This document shows positions 43,986-54,152 of a stretch of 64,000 nt of DNA, in pieces. Positions within the stretch are counted from its first letter, which is position 1; every line of letters starts with the position of its first letter. The stretch is from Earliella scabrosa (lineage: Eukaryota > Basidiomycota > Agaricomycetes > Polyporales > Polyporaceae). The stretch lies in NCBI GenBank assembly GCA_022605405.1, contig JABYQQ010000013.1, positions 1,178,001 to 1,242,000 on the forward strand, in the 5' to 3' direction. A program made the translations under genes and the position numbers. The notes below the pieces were generated by a model that ran no database searches, was not told the DNA's origin, and saw only the letters and a list, made by a program, of their open reading frames with translations.

Positions 43986-45736
43986 TTACGGGGTCCATGG
44001 ACTCAAGGCCGGTCCACCGACACCCTCAGTAAGGTACTTGGCAGTGCCATCCTCGTCGATGTAGAAACAATCTTCCAGGCGTGCACCCACCTATAGTAGT
44101 GATATCAGCCTATACCCAACAGTCATACCGCACACAGTATGCGTACCTTGCCCTCGATGTAGATGCCGGGCTCGTCGGAAAATGTGTGGCCAGTGAGAAT
44201 GATGTCTTCGCTACCGCCTCGCAAGTACGGCGATTCATGGCCCTCCAAGCCGATACCTGGAGAAACATGGGCACCCCGTTATCGCAACGTCGAACACAAC
44301 CAACTCACCATGACCAAGTCTATGAGTGAAGAACTCCCCGTAACCTGCCTCTTTGATGATCTTACGTGCCGCACGGTCGACGTCAGCCGTCACTGTACCG
44401 TTCCTGGCAGCTTGGAGCGCATATTGCTGCGCACGGTGAACAACGTGCCAGAGAGCCTGGTATCTCAGTGGGATCGTCGACTCATTCAGGGCAAATGTCT
44501 GTTGAGATACGATCAACAACCATACACATCAGACAAGGGCGCTCTGCAACTGACCCTAGTAACATCGCTGTGGTAGCCATGGAGCGATCCGCCACAGTCG
44601 ATGAGAACGAAGTCATGCTTGCCCAACACGCGATCGGTTCCATGACCGTGGGGAAGAGCAGCATTCTCTACAAAACGACAGAGATGAGCTTCTGTACCAG
44701 GGCACGTTTTCAAGAATCAGCTTGCCTCCAAACAGAGTGAGCGAAGAGGCCCCTTCCAGGGCAGCAGCCGTGAGCGCGGCCACGACGAGCTGTCTGGCTT
44801 CAGACTCGCGCATGCCGATCTTCATGTGCTTTCGAGCGGCACGGATAGCGAGCACGGACACCTGTGATTCAAGCAACGCATCAGATATGCTCATCCACTC
44901 ACGAGAGGCAGCCCGATGATACCTCATTGACACATTTCAAGATATCGAGCTCCTCCGAGCTCTTGCGCTCCCGGAGCCGCTTCACCTCCACGGGCGCATT
45001 CAGCACTTTGGAGCTGGGAGCGGCCTTCTGGAGACCATCCGTGATGAACGTCCTCACGTCCCCATCCACGTAGATGGTCGTGCCGTCGAGGTCGGGGACC
45101 AAGTCAAGGGCTATAGAGAAGGGATCTGCATCTTCGGGCCATGCAGTGTACGTAACGCCGGCGCTGCTAGGAATCGGCAGCATTTTGGCTCTGGTCTTCT
45201 CGAACGCTGGGGTCAGGACGGAGACGTTGGCTCGGATGCTGCCGTCTTCGCCTGGTTGCGGCTGCACGATAAGTAGGAGAGGACGCTCGGAGAGCCCCCA
45301 ATGCGACTTGGACAGGTTTCCGAAGTATGCCGCGCTTGCCCCGGGTTCGGCAATGTATGCAGCGGCGTTCAAGGAGTGCAGAGTATGGGCGAGGGAGTCC
45401 TGCCGAGCGATGAACGAGTCTGAAGATATGGCTGGGATGTGTGCACAGTGACTCGCGAGGAAGGAGAAATCAGGGAGCGTGTCCGTGCTTTCGTGAGTCG
45501 CATGGCCGCCTCGAGCATTCCAGTCCCAGTAGAGGCGGATGATGTCTGTCCCGAACACCATGATAAGGAAGGGGATCTGAACGTAGTGAATTCAGTGAGT
45601 TTCACGGTCTCAGAGCCTGGTTCAAACATACCCATATGTAACGACGGAGAAGAGACTGGCGAGGGGGCTCTGGCTCGCCTCGCGGTGCCGCCTCGTCCGC
45701 CTGTCGTGCTGAAGACTTCTCCCGCACTGGAGACAT
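43986..45736 (-). CDS. M24 peptidase, aminopeptidase P-like, membrane-anchored
   Basis: The minus-strand start is MSPVREKSSARQADEAAP (ATG 45736). RRYIW joins through an intron to IPFLIMVFGTDIIRLYWDW, a likely signal anchor. The creatinase-like N-domain reads IAEPGASAAYFGNLSKSHW and RPLLLIV. The catalytic domain carries all M24 metal ligands: HDFVLIDCGGSLHGYHSD (two Asp), FTHRLGHGIGLEGHESPY (His), FSDEPGIYIEG (Glu) and VGARLEDCF (Glu). It ends GGPALSPWTP with a stop at 43986. The family removes N-terminal residues preceding proline using two metal ions. The N-terminal anchor suggests a luminal or extracellular catalytic domain (type II topology), which is inference. It converges with the metallopeptidase gene with a 147-bp gap. 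Confidence 0.88.
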
Positions 45737-45979
45737 GGCCGTCGGGAGCGAGGGAGACTTGGACTCAGCCTGAGCTCAAGGCACTGCGATGAGCGCTCCA
45801 CCAAATAGATGCAAATAGGAGCAATACGAGACACCGCGGCGATCGCTTCAGCCTTCAAGCTCAAGCGCTCAAGTTCAAACCTCCTGAGTCCTCCCTCACT
45901 AATCACTGCCCAGGCTCTGTGTCTTACTGTCTCTTCCGTGTCCTCCCGTCATTGAGTAGCTCTTGTCACCAACTTGAAG

Positions 45980-47238
45980 ATGGCATCCAATGCCCCCAAG
46001 GTCACCTCGCTGCCTGAATATGCATGTTTTGCTGTTGCACGTAACGACCCTATCTCAATGGTCGAGCACCTCAACGACCCAATCGCACTGGCAGCTGCAA
46101 AAGAGCTCCAAACCAAGAAATATCTTGTGTATCTCCGAAGCGTGAGTATGTGTCATCGCTAAGTTGAGTTGTTGGGAGCTCACCGGTCATTCGACAGGCC
46201 TCCTACATTGCGACAGGCAATAGCTGGTGCCAATATGAAGCACTCCCAATTGCGACGAAACTGCGCCATCCTGCTCCAGCCCTCGGCATCGCCGCCGAGA
46301 TGGTCATACCCATATGGCCCAACACCGAGTATCAACGAGACCGTGACCCAATTGTCTCAACCCCTCCCTTCCCATTCTCGAATTGCTTCTTCTGGCTGCA
46401 GAGCAATATGTCGCTGCGAGTTCGTGCTCGGCATGGTCTCTACGACAACGACCAGGCGATTAAACTAGACGCTTTCAAACGCTTGCGCCTAGAGCATCAC
46501 CTTTTAGAAGATTCTCGCGACCTCGCTCTCCGCCGGAAGGATCTCATACGGCAACGCATCACGGCAACCAACTTTGATGAGGTGCATGGTGTCCTGCTGT
46601 ATCCTCCAAAGCTCAGGGTCTTCTCGTATGATGCTGAGGACGACAATCCCCGCTCTCCGTTTGCATCCGATCCGATGATCCAGTACATCCCACTCGTCGA
46701 CATCTGGCTCAACATCGAGGATCACCTCAGCCCCGACAACATTCCAAGTCCGACAGAGTTCTGGATGGAGCAGGAACAGATAGACAGGTCAGTGCATCTC
46801 CATCGTTGCCCCCTGTACCTTGCCTCATCAATGATCCACAGGATCATTGAAGAAGCGCACCTCCGCCGAAAGGCCGCTGCAGAGCAGCAGAAGGACGTAT
46901 CATCGAAGATGACCGTTCATCTGCCACCGCAGCACCTGTCGCCATCATCAACCGATTCTGAGTCGTCTCAGTCCTCCTCTCTGGTGTCCCCCACGAGCGC
47001 AGTTCCAGCAAACTCCGCCGTGTTACATCATGCGCCTCCTTCATACGCGACAATCGTCAGTGCACATGCCCCCTTGGATGGAAAAGAAGTGGCGACCTGG
47101 TCTCTGCGTTCTGCACAGCAGCCTTCGCCACCAACGTCGTGTCAAGTCAAGACCCCGGTCAAGGGAATATTTTCCGCACGCTATCCCAGCTCACTGAGAC
47201 CTCGAGGTGATCAGCAGCCTTGTTTAGTGCCCGGCTAA
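45980..47238 (+). CDS. Conserved protein of unknown function
   Basis: MASNAPKVTSLPEYACF starts the first exon, which ends KKYLVYLRS. A GTGAGT intron leads to ASYIATGNSWCQYEALP and MVIPIWPNTEYQRDRDPI. The following 300 residues contain a charged helical stretch (LRLEHHLLEDSRDLALRRK), DEVHGVLLYPPKLRVFSYDA and EFWMEQEQID. A possible small intron at 46788-46842 is read-through in frame; spliced, it gives QIDRIIEEAHLRRKAAAEQQ. The C-tail is Ser/Pro-rich (stop 47238). No domain recognised; the charged middle may be a coiled coil. The head is divergent from the M24 gene, with a 243-bp spacer. Confidence 0.7.
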
Positions 47239-47280
47239 GCTCACGTTTATCAGTTTGACCGACAGCTGTCTCTTGCCATC

Positions 47281-47611
47281 ATGGGCCGGTGAGTGTATTT
47301 TCCACAGGGTTTTTACTTAACCATTGTTGGGTACGACCTGTTGTGACGTGACCATCTTCAGCCCGCCGCTGTCCGAACACAAGACGCCGCTAGCGGCACT
47401 CAGGTATGGACCCAGCGATGGGGATAATACCGAAGCTTGATCTGACATCATTAGGATGGGAGTCAAGATCCCACTGCCAACGGTCAGAACGAGAGTCAAG
47501 ACCTCACTGGGCCAAGCTCAACGCCGCCGGGCCGACCACAAGCTGGCAAGAGTTCCAGTGTTCAACAAGATGTGCGTACCTTGTACAACGCCCATTCTAC
47601 TCAGTGGATAA
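47281..47611 (+). CDS. Small basic protein (68 residues), unknown
   Basis: Three exons with clean junctions: 47281-47288 (GTGAGT donor), 47362-47403, and 47455-47611. The product reads MGRPPLSEHKTPLAALR then MGVKIPLPTVRTRVKTSLG and QAQRRRADHKLARVPVF, ending in a short cysteine-containing tail. Phases agree across both introns, and the total is exactly 69 codons. It is strongly basic and could be a mitochondrial or ribosome-associated small protein, but no family was recognised. It lies only 42 bp after the preceding stop codon. Confidence 0.5.
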
Positions 47612-48346
47612 CGTTGAGCATGCATGCATGCATCACTGTGCGGTAGCCTAATGCCGACCCACGTTCAACGTCAATCGACCCAAATGCCTCCACCGCATCC
47701 CCCGATGCTCAGGTTGTGCATGCAGTACGTACCCTCTGATCTGGACTTCACAATTAGCGCCGATCTGAGTACACATAAAGCCACCCCGCCGGTCATACTC
47801 GTCGGTTGTCAAGGGAGGACCGTGAGGACAGTGTTTGAGTCTCAGTAAATAGATCATGCCCGGCTCTTGTGCAGGTTACCGGTCTCATTCATGCATGTGG
47901 TCGCCTTCCTCAAAATCTGTAGTACCGAACTTAGAAATGTTATTGGTGGACCGCGATGAGTGGTATCGCTGATACCGTAAATATGGATCAGAGATCTTTC
48001 TTGCATGGATATGTTGGTACTATCGACCATGTGTTCATATAAGTAGTATAGGACTCCGGAGCGCCCATTCTACGAAACGCAAGCCGACTCGGAATTGACG
48101 ATACGACAATTTCAAGTTGAATCTACCAGCTATTGGAACTGGAGACCTGTTGGGTAACACAAACCGTCGACTGACCGGCGACCGCGCCCTCGAGCTTCTT
48201 GAATCTTCTCGTCGGCAAGATCGAACTTGGGCGCGAGATTCTTGTCCCGCGCCCGGCACAATGGGCGCTTGGTCAGGGACCTGCGCGCGACCTTGCAATT
48301 GCAACCCGCGACGACGTCACCACGACCTCAGAGCCGACTGGACACC
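47612..48346. other. Spacer, no gene seen
   Basis: Short frames only; upstream region of the AlkB-type gene. Confidence 0.5.
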
Positions 48347-50172
48347 ATGGACAGCTCAGATATGGACACGGACACGTTGCTTGCTATACTATCTAGCCTC
48401 ATACACCCCCTAGAGCTTGAACACTCGGTGTTACTGGACGCACTTGTGCATTCCCAGGGCAACGTCGAAGCTGCTGCAAGGACCATACGCTCCGGGCCGC
48501 CCCGAAAGAAGCGGAAGACTTCAGCGCAGGTTGGCTTGGATGGCTGGCTCAAGGGCGGTGGGAAGGATCAGGAGGCTGCCACCAGCAATGAACGGTCGCC
48601 GGGCACAACCAAAGCACCCAGTATTGAGGACACAGACATAACCGATGAAGCGTCAACTTCTCGTTCCGTCGTACGGGAACGCCAACACGTCGCAACAACG
48701 TCTATTTCCACCAAAAAACCGCCATCAACTGTGAAACCTGTCTCACAGACCGAGTTCATGGCTCTCCTGCGACCGCCTAACTCTTCTGACAGTACTCCTA
48801 AATCTCAGCTTCCCAAACAGCCACCCCTCACCCTCGTATCACCAGAACATGTCGCACAACACACACCCTGCACGTTGCATAACTCGGTATTGCCCCCAGA
48901 ACTAGCATGCAGGTGTGTTCAAATACGCCGTCTTCGCCTCGGCTGCTCATGTTCTATATGTAGACTGTTCTACACAATGCTACATGCCAGTCGCGATTGG
49001 AAGCGGAATAAATGGTGGCTCTTCGATCGCGTCGTTGAGAGCCCACATCGAACGTCATTCTTCGTCAGATGCGACATCGACCCGGAACAGGCACATGACA
49101 TGAAGGAGGCCGCACAGTACTGGTGCGTCTCTGGTTCAAAGGGTGCTCTTTGATACCCCTCTAAGCACATCCATCCGCCAGGTACAACGGTCGCCCGACA
49201 GACCCGCCTCCACCCTTTCCAGCACCGATGGAAGAGGCATGTGAGATCATCGAGCGTGTAGTAAACGACGAGATGCGCAAGCGCAAACGCTTTCCACTCG
49301 AATGGGGAGGTTATCCTGTCAAAGAAGATGGTGAACAGCCGGTGCTCTGGCGTGCCAATGTGGCTGCATCGAACTGCTATGAAGGCGCGAAGGAGAGTGT
49401 TGGCTTTCACTCTGACCAATTGACATATCTTGGACCGTACCCAACGATCGCGAGTCTGAGCCTTGGTATGTGAGCATCTCGTGTTAGTCATGCATGGTCC
49501 CAACAACTCTGTCGATAGGCGTGAGCCGCATCTTCCGCTTGCGAGAAGTAATCCCAACGGATGAGAAGGACAAGCGCGGTGCCCGCACCTTCAACATACC
49601 TCTACGACACAACTCAGTATGCTTCGAGCGGTCCTTCGGTTCAGTTACGATCCGCTGACACTGGCCTTCAGCTCATAATCATGCATGCATCGACGCAAGA
49701 GGTCTTCAAGCACTGCGTGCCACCGCAAAACACTATAGACATGTTCCATCCACCGTACCCACCCCCACCGGATCTCGCCGACGATGACGACGCAGTCAAG
49801 CTGTCTGAGCCGTCCAACGCGCGCATAAACATCACTTTCCGCTTCTATCGTCCCGACTTCCGCGCGCAGTCCACACCGCGATGTCGGTGCGACATACCCT
49901 GCATCTTGCGTCCTGACATGAAGAACCGTTATGAAGATATGCCCACGTCTCACGAAGGAGGCGACGTGCCTGTCACCGCCAATGTGACCGACGACGCTCC
50001 TGGATCCGCTGGGTCCCACAAGAGGAACCTGGTCGCAAAGTACTGGTGGACTTGTTACGGTGGCGCACAAAACGACGGTCAGGGCTGCGTTTACTGGAAA
50101 GTGATGGATGTGAAGGCCGAGGGGCGAGGTCCGTTTGTTGGGGACGTGTCTACGATGTATTCGAGCAAGTAG
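48347..50172 (+). CDS. AlkB-type Fe(II)/2-oxoglutarate dioxygenase with CUE and GRF domains
   Basis: The N-terminus (MDSSDMDTDTLLAILSSL ... LLDALVHSQGNVEAAARTI) fits a ubiquitin-binding CUE-like helix bundle. A nuclear signal (PPRKKRK) and QVGLDGWLKG, similar to a PCNA-binding PIP-box, follow. The dioxygenase core has RNKWWLFDRVV, GFHSDQLTYLGPYPTIASLS (His and Asp iron ligands), HASTQEVFKHCVPP (second His) and ARINITFRFYR (2-oxoglutarate-binding Arg). After it, PRCRCDIPCILRPDM ... YWWTCYGGAQNDGQGCVYW resembles a GRF zinc finger (stop 50172). Introns near 48913, 49125, 49468 and 49625 have GT-AG ends. By family, it removes alkyl groups from DNA bases by oxidation; the extra domains suggest recruitment to ubiquitylated or single-stranded DNA sites. 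Confidence 0.85.
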
Positions 50173-50352
50173 TCGCGACTAGTAATCCGCGCGATCTCAT
50201 TCGATGCGATTGACGGATGTACAGTATGCACCCCTTCCATATATGGCAAACTAAGTTTGGGAACGTCTGACTCAGACTATCGCAAGTTTGCAGGAACCCC
50301 TTTCGCAACCCGTTATCGAACTGACGGACCGCGAATGCAAAAGAGAGTGAAT

Positions 50353-51204
50353 ATGGCAGCACGTACGGCCGTCATTGAACGCAAGACGAACGAGACGGAG
50401 ATCCGGGTCGCGATCAACCTCGACTGCCAGCCCGGCTCTGGGAACAAGCAGGAGATCTCTGTCTCTACCGGGATCGGCTTCCTTGATCACGTATGTCCCC
50501 TGCTGCGTTCAGTGTCGCATACGCTGGGTGTCTCACTAATGCATTGATGGTCCGGCAGATGTACCATGCCCTGGCGAAGCACTCGGGCATGTCTCTCCAG
50601 CTCTCCTGCAAGGGCGACTTGCACATAGACGACCACCATTCAGCAGATAAGTTCCTTTGAGCACGTCTTTCCGCGCGAGCACGGATCGGCTTACTAGATG
50701 TTTCGCCTTTGCACAGGACAGCGCGATCGCCCTTGGGACCGCGTTCAAGCAGGCTCTCGGCGAGGTTCGTGGAATCCGCCGTTACGGCACGGGCTTCGCG
50801 CCTCTCGACGAGGTATGCTCCAGGAGACCCGCAGATATCGTGTCCACTCACGGCTCTGCACATAGGCCCTATCGCGCGCCGTCATCGACATCTGCTCGCG
50901 TCCATACTGCGTTACGGACCTGAAGCTGAAGCGGGAGAAGATCGGCGACCTCGCGACTGAGATGTTCCCGCACATATTCTACTCGTTCTCCATCGCCGCT
51001 GGGGTCACACTCCACGTCGACGTGCTCCGAGGGGAGAACGACCACCACAAGTAGGTTCCTCTGCTCACTGTGAGCCGGGAGCGAATGTCTGACATGACAT
51101 GTGTCAGGGCGGAATCGGCCTTCAAAGCGTTGGCCCTGGCTATCCGCCAGGCCATTGAACGTACCGGGGGAGACGACGTGCCTAGTACCAAGGGTGTCCT
51201 GTAG
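50353..51204 (+). CDS. HIS3: Imidazoleglycerol-phosphate dehydratase
   Basis: The start [19 protein letters not shown] is chosen by homology. Exons read [41 protein letters not shown], then [67 protein letters not shown] and [20 protein letters not shown], ending VPSTKGVL (stop 51204). This is step six of histidine synthesis, a Mn-dependent dehydration. The usual HHxAED motif is interrupted: after HHSA (50645) there is GATAAG instead of a Glu codon and GT donor. A GT-AG intron at 50651-50697 would keep the frame but replace the metal-ligand Glu by about eight residues. Either a non-canonical junction, a sequence error or a damaged allele. It converges with CDC45. Confidence 0.88.
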
Positions 51205-51422
51205 AGTCTAGGGTTACGTGGAAATATAGTCGAGGAGTCCATCCAGACAACGATGTTGTACACTAGCTTGGTTCTAAACCAATGCGAACGAAAGTCCGAT
51301 TAAGGGATACATATCTAGTGATACATGTAGCGTTGACACAGCAAGTGCAGAGAGATATATCACCAGGATTACGATAGCAGGACTAGGGAGGCGAGTGCTG
51401 GGAGAGTGTAGGACAGAGGAAG

Positions 51423-53876
51423 CTAGTAACGCTCCCCGCCTTCGCACAGCGTCTCAAGGAAGACCCTCAGGTCGTCCTTGTTGATCTCAAGCACGCTCGT
51501 GTCGAACGTACCATGCCTTGTACGTGCGTTGCAACGCTCCTTCGCATCGAGGAAGGCCAGGCCGAACTCGCTGCGAACGGGCGACATCAGATTGCGCTCA
51601 ACGTGTACGACGACGAAGGTGGCGAGGCGACTCACTTCTTCCGGACATCGTCGAAATCCGCCGCACCGGTGACACCAACGACGATGTACGTGCCCGCCTT
51701 CTCATTCAGGCATGCGACGACGAAGGGGAGGCTCTTGCGTTTGCTGCGCGAGTACGCAGGCGTCGTCGCGTCCACGCGATCGCGGAGTGCCTCGACGAGC
51801 CAGAGCGCAAGCCGGCCGAGCACGCCGGGGTGCACGAACAGTGGGAGGTCCGGGCCCTGTGTGAGCACCACGACACGGTGACCACGCAGAGTCTTGATGT
51901 CCTGCTTGTCGATGATCGAGGATCCTTGTCGGATGATCGCGCGGTGGAGGGCCATGGAGAGCGAGATAGCTTCTCGCAGTCGCTCAATGCTGGGACCATG
52001 TATATCAGCGCATGCGGTGACACCACAGACGAGAAACTCACTCGCTTAGTGCGTCATACGCAGACCAGAAGTTTCTCACCCACCACTCCAGGTCTAAGCT
52101 CTGACCCTGCTCTTTCCCCTCTCCGGCCTGCGCGCGCACCTGTGCCTTCACGACCTGCGCGAGCACATCCGGCGGGACGTTCTCTCGCTCGTCGTCCCGA
52201 TACCGTCCCTCACGCCCTGCCTCCCAGACCTTTCCGCCTCCGAACCACTCACCGCCGTTCCGCGTACCCTCGATCTCGACCTCTATGCGTGTGCCACCAG
52301 CGATATCGAGCAGCGCTGACAGCGCCTCCACGGCGTCGCCCGCAGACAGCGGCTGGGAGCGATAGCCGTAACAGCGCATGAAGGAAGGGTACGAGAGCTC
52401 GACAAGGCCGTACTCGGGCGCGAGCGGTTCGAGCCTCTGGCGCAGGGACGTCTTCAGGTCCTTCGCCATGTGTGAGTATGGTTGCTGCGTGTCCGCCAGC
52501 GAGAACCCCATTCTAGCGAGAAGCCCGGAAAGCCGCTTGCGACCGCGCTCCTTCCAGATGCCGAGTTTGCTCGCGACATAGCTGGAGTGATACATCGCGT
52601 CGTACAGGTTCCAGTGGCGGAACAGCATGAAGCGGAGCTCCTCCGAGGCGTATACGGAGTTGTCGTCGGGGTTCTGGGACTTGAGATCGTCGCCGAGGGC
52701 GGTGGGTGGGGCGGGGTTGAGGCGCGCGACTTCGTCATGGTATATGGATTGGTATCTGTCGTAGTCTTCGCGGGATATGCGGGAGGTGACGTATTGGTAT
52801 GTGAGGCCCAGGATGGCGAGCCTGAAGCGTGTAAACTTCGTCGGTATGTCAATGACTACGGAGAGTTGCGGAGCGTACCATAGCAGATCGCTGTCTACCC
52901 GTTCTAGGACGGTCGCCAGAATGTACATGGTACCAGATGCACTTTGGCCATGCCATGTTCCAGATCGGTAGTACTTGATGAGCCGGTTCTCGTGCTGCGC
53001 TCGTTCCTCTCGTGATAGACGATTCGGTTGCTAGTACAAGTAAGCATACGCAACACTTGGAGTAGGGCTCGGTCACTCACATCAACCTTCCGTCGCTTCC
53101 CCTGCTTCCGCCCGCCGTCATCGAGTGACCGCCTCTTCCTAGAAGGCGAGCCGGATTCACTGTCTTCGTAATCGTCCTCGTCTCCGTCGTGGTCATCTTC
53201 CTCGTCGGCCTCTTCATCCGAGTCAAAATCCGAGTCATCGTCCGAGTCGATGTCGGGCGCGTACTGGCATTCCGAGAGTATAAGACTCATGAACCAGGAG
53301 GCAGGTGCACGACGACGCTCACCGTAAGGACCTCCCAAGCTTTGCGCTCCTCCTGCAGATTCTCCACGCCCCCGTCGTCCCAAATCACAATCCTGTCCCC
53401 GTTCTCTCCGCCACCAAACACGCTCGACAAGTTCTGTGGTCTCGAGGAGTCGATGACATGCACCGTTAGGGTGGTGGGGAAGTCGCCAAACCACTCGGCC
53501 GAAGGGAGGTCAAGGATGGCACCCATGTTGAACATGATGAGCGTGTGCAGCTGCACACGCCGTGTCACCAGAGTTGTCGATCTCATTGCGTCAAACAGGC
53601 ACTCACATCGGCATAAGTCGTCAGCACGTCTCGTATCCTCTCCAGCTCCGCGTGTCCGGACACGGGGATAATTCTGTGCATCACGTCGTCCTGCTTAAAA
53701 ATATCCGCAAGCATCTTGGAGGCGCATAGCGCGTCGACATCGGGGGCGACCAGGATGATGACCGAGGACGCGGCGGTCTTTGGAGAGCGTCGGTGTGCGG
53801 CGAGGATCTTGGCATAGGCTTCAGCATAGGACGTGCCGGATGCAGGTGCCAGATGAGGCGGTGGAAGGTAGACCAT
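51423..53876 (-). CDS. CDC45: Replication initiation factor Cdc45
   Basis: The start MVYLPPPHLAPASGTSY leads to SSVIILVAPDVDALCASKML and VMHRIIPVSGHAELERIRD, the DHH-like N-terminal fold. The next exon has LIMFNMGAILDLPSAEWFG and HVIDSSRPQNLSSVFGG. A long acidic insert (runs of D and E) with basic patches (SPSRKRRSLDD, KQGKRRKVD) follows, typical of Cdc45. Then YYRSGTWHGQSASGTMYIL, TKFTRFRLAILGLTYQYV, ELRFMLFRHWNLYDAMYHS, and SLADTQQPYSHMAKDLK. The C-terminus has FGLAFLDAKERCNAR, HGTFDTSVLEINKDDLRVFL and a stop at 51423. It is a subunit of the CMG helicase (Cdc45-MCM-GINS) in the nucleus. Three MCB-type boxes lie 43-154 bp upstream. Confidence 0.95.
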
Positions 53877-53918
53877 GGGATGTCGATATCGTCGTCGGCG
53901 TGTCGGCGAGTGCTAGCA

Positions 53919-54030
53919 ACGCGTATATCCTCGGAACGGCGGAGAGGAGGTGGAGAAAGCGCTCTTGACGCGACAGAGCAGAGCGCGTTCCGCTCAACAA
54001 CGCGTCGGCATGGGCCCACGTGATACGCGT
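53919..54030 (-). promoter_or_regulatory. Cluster of three MCB (ACGCGT) boxes upstream of CDC45
   Basis: ACGCGT at 53919-53924, 54000-54005 and 54025-54030. ACGCGT is the MluI cell-cycle box bound by MBF-type factors, which drive G1/S genes such as replication factors in yeasts. Confidence 0.55.
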
Positions 54031-54152
54031 CACCTCGCGTCTGTGGCTGAGCGCTTGGGACTCGAGGTGGACTTGGGTGGACGACCCGGATTCCGAGTGG
54101 TGAATGCTGATAGTCTAAGGTACTACTAGTGTACGACGATATCAATCCACTA

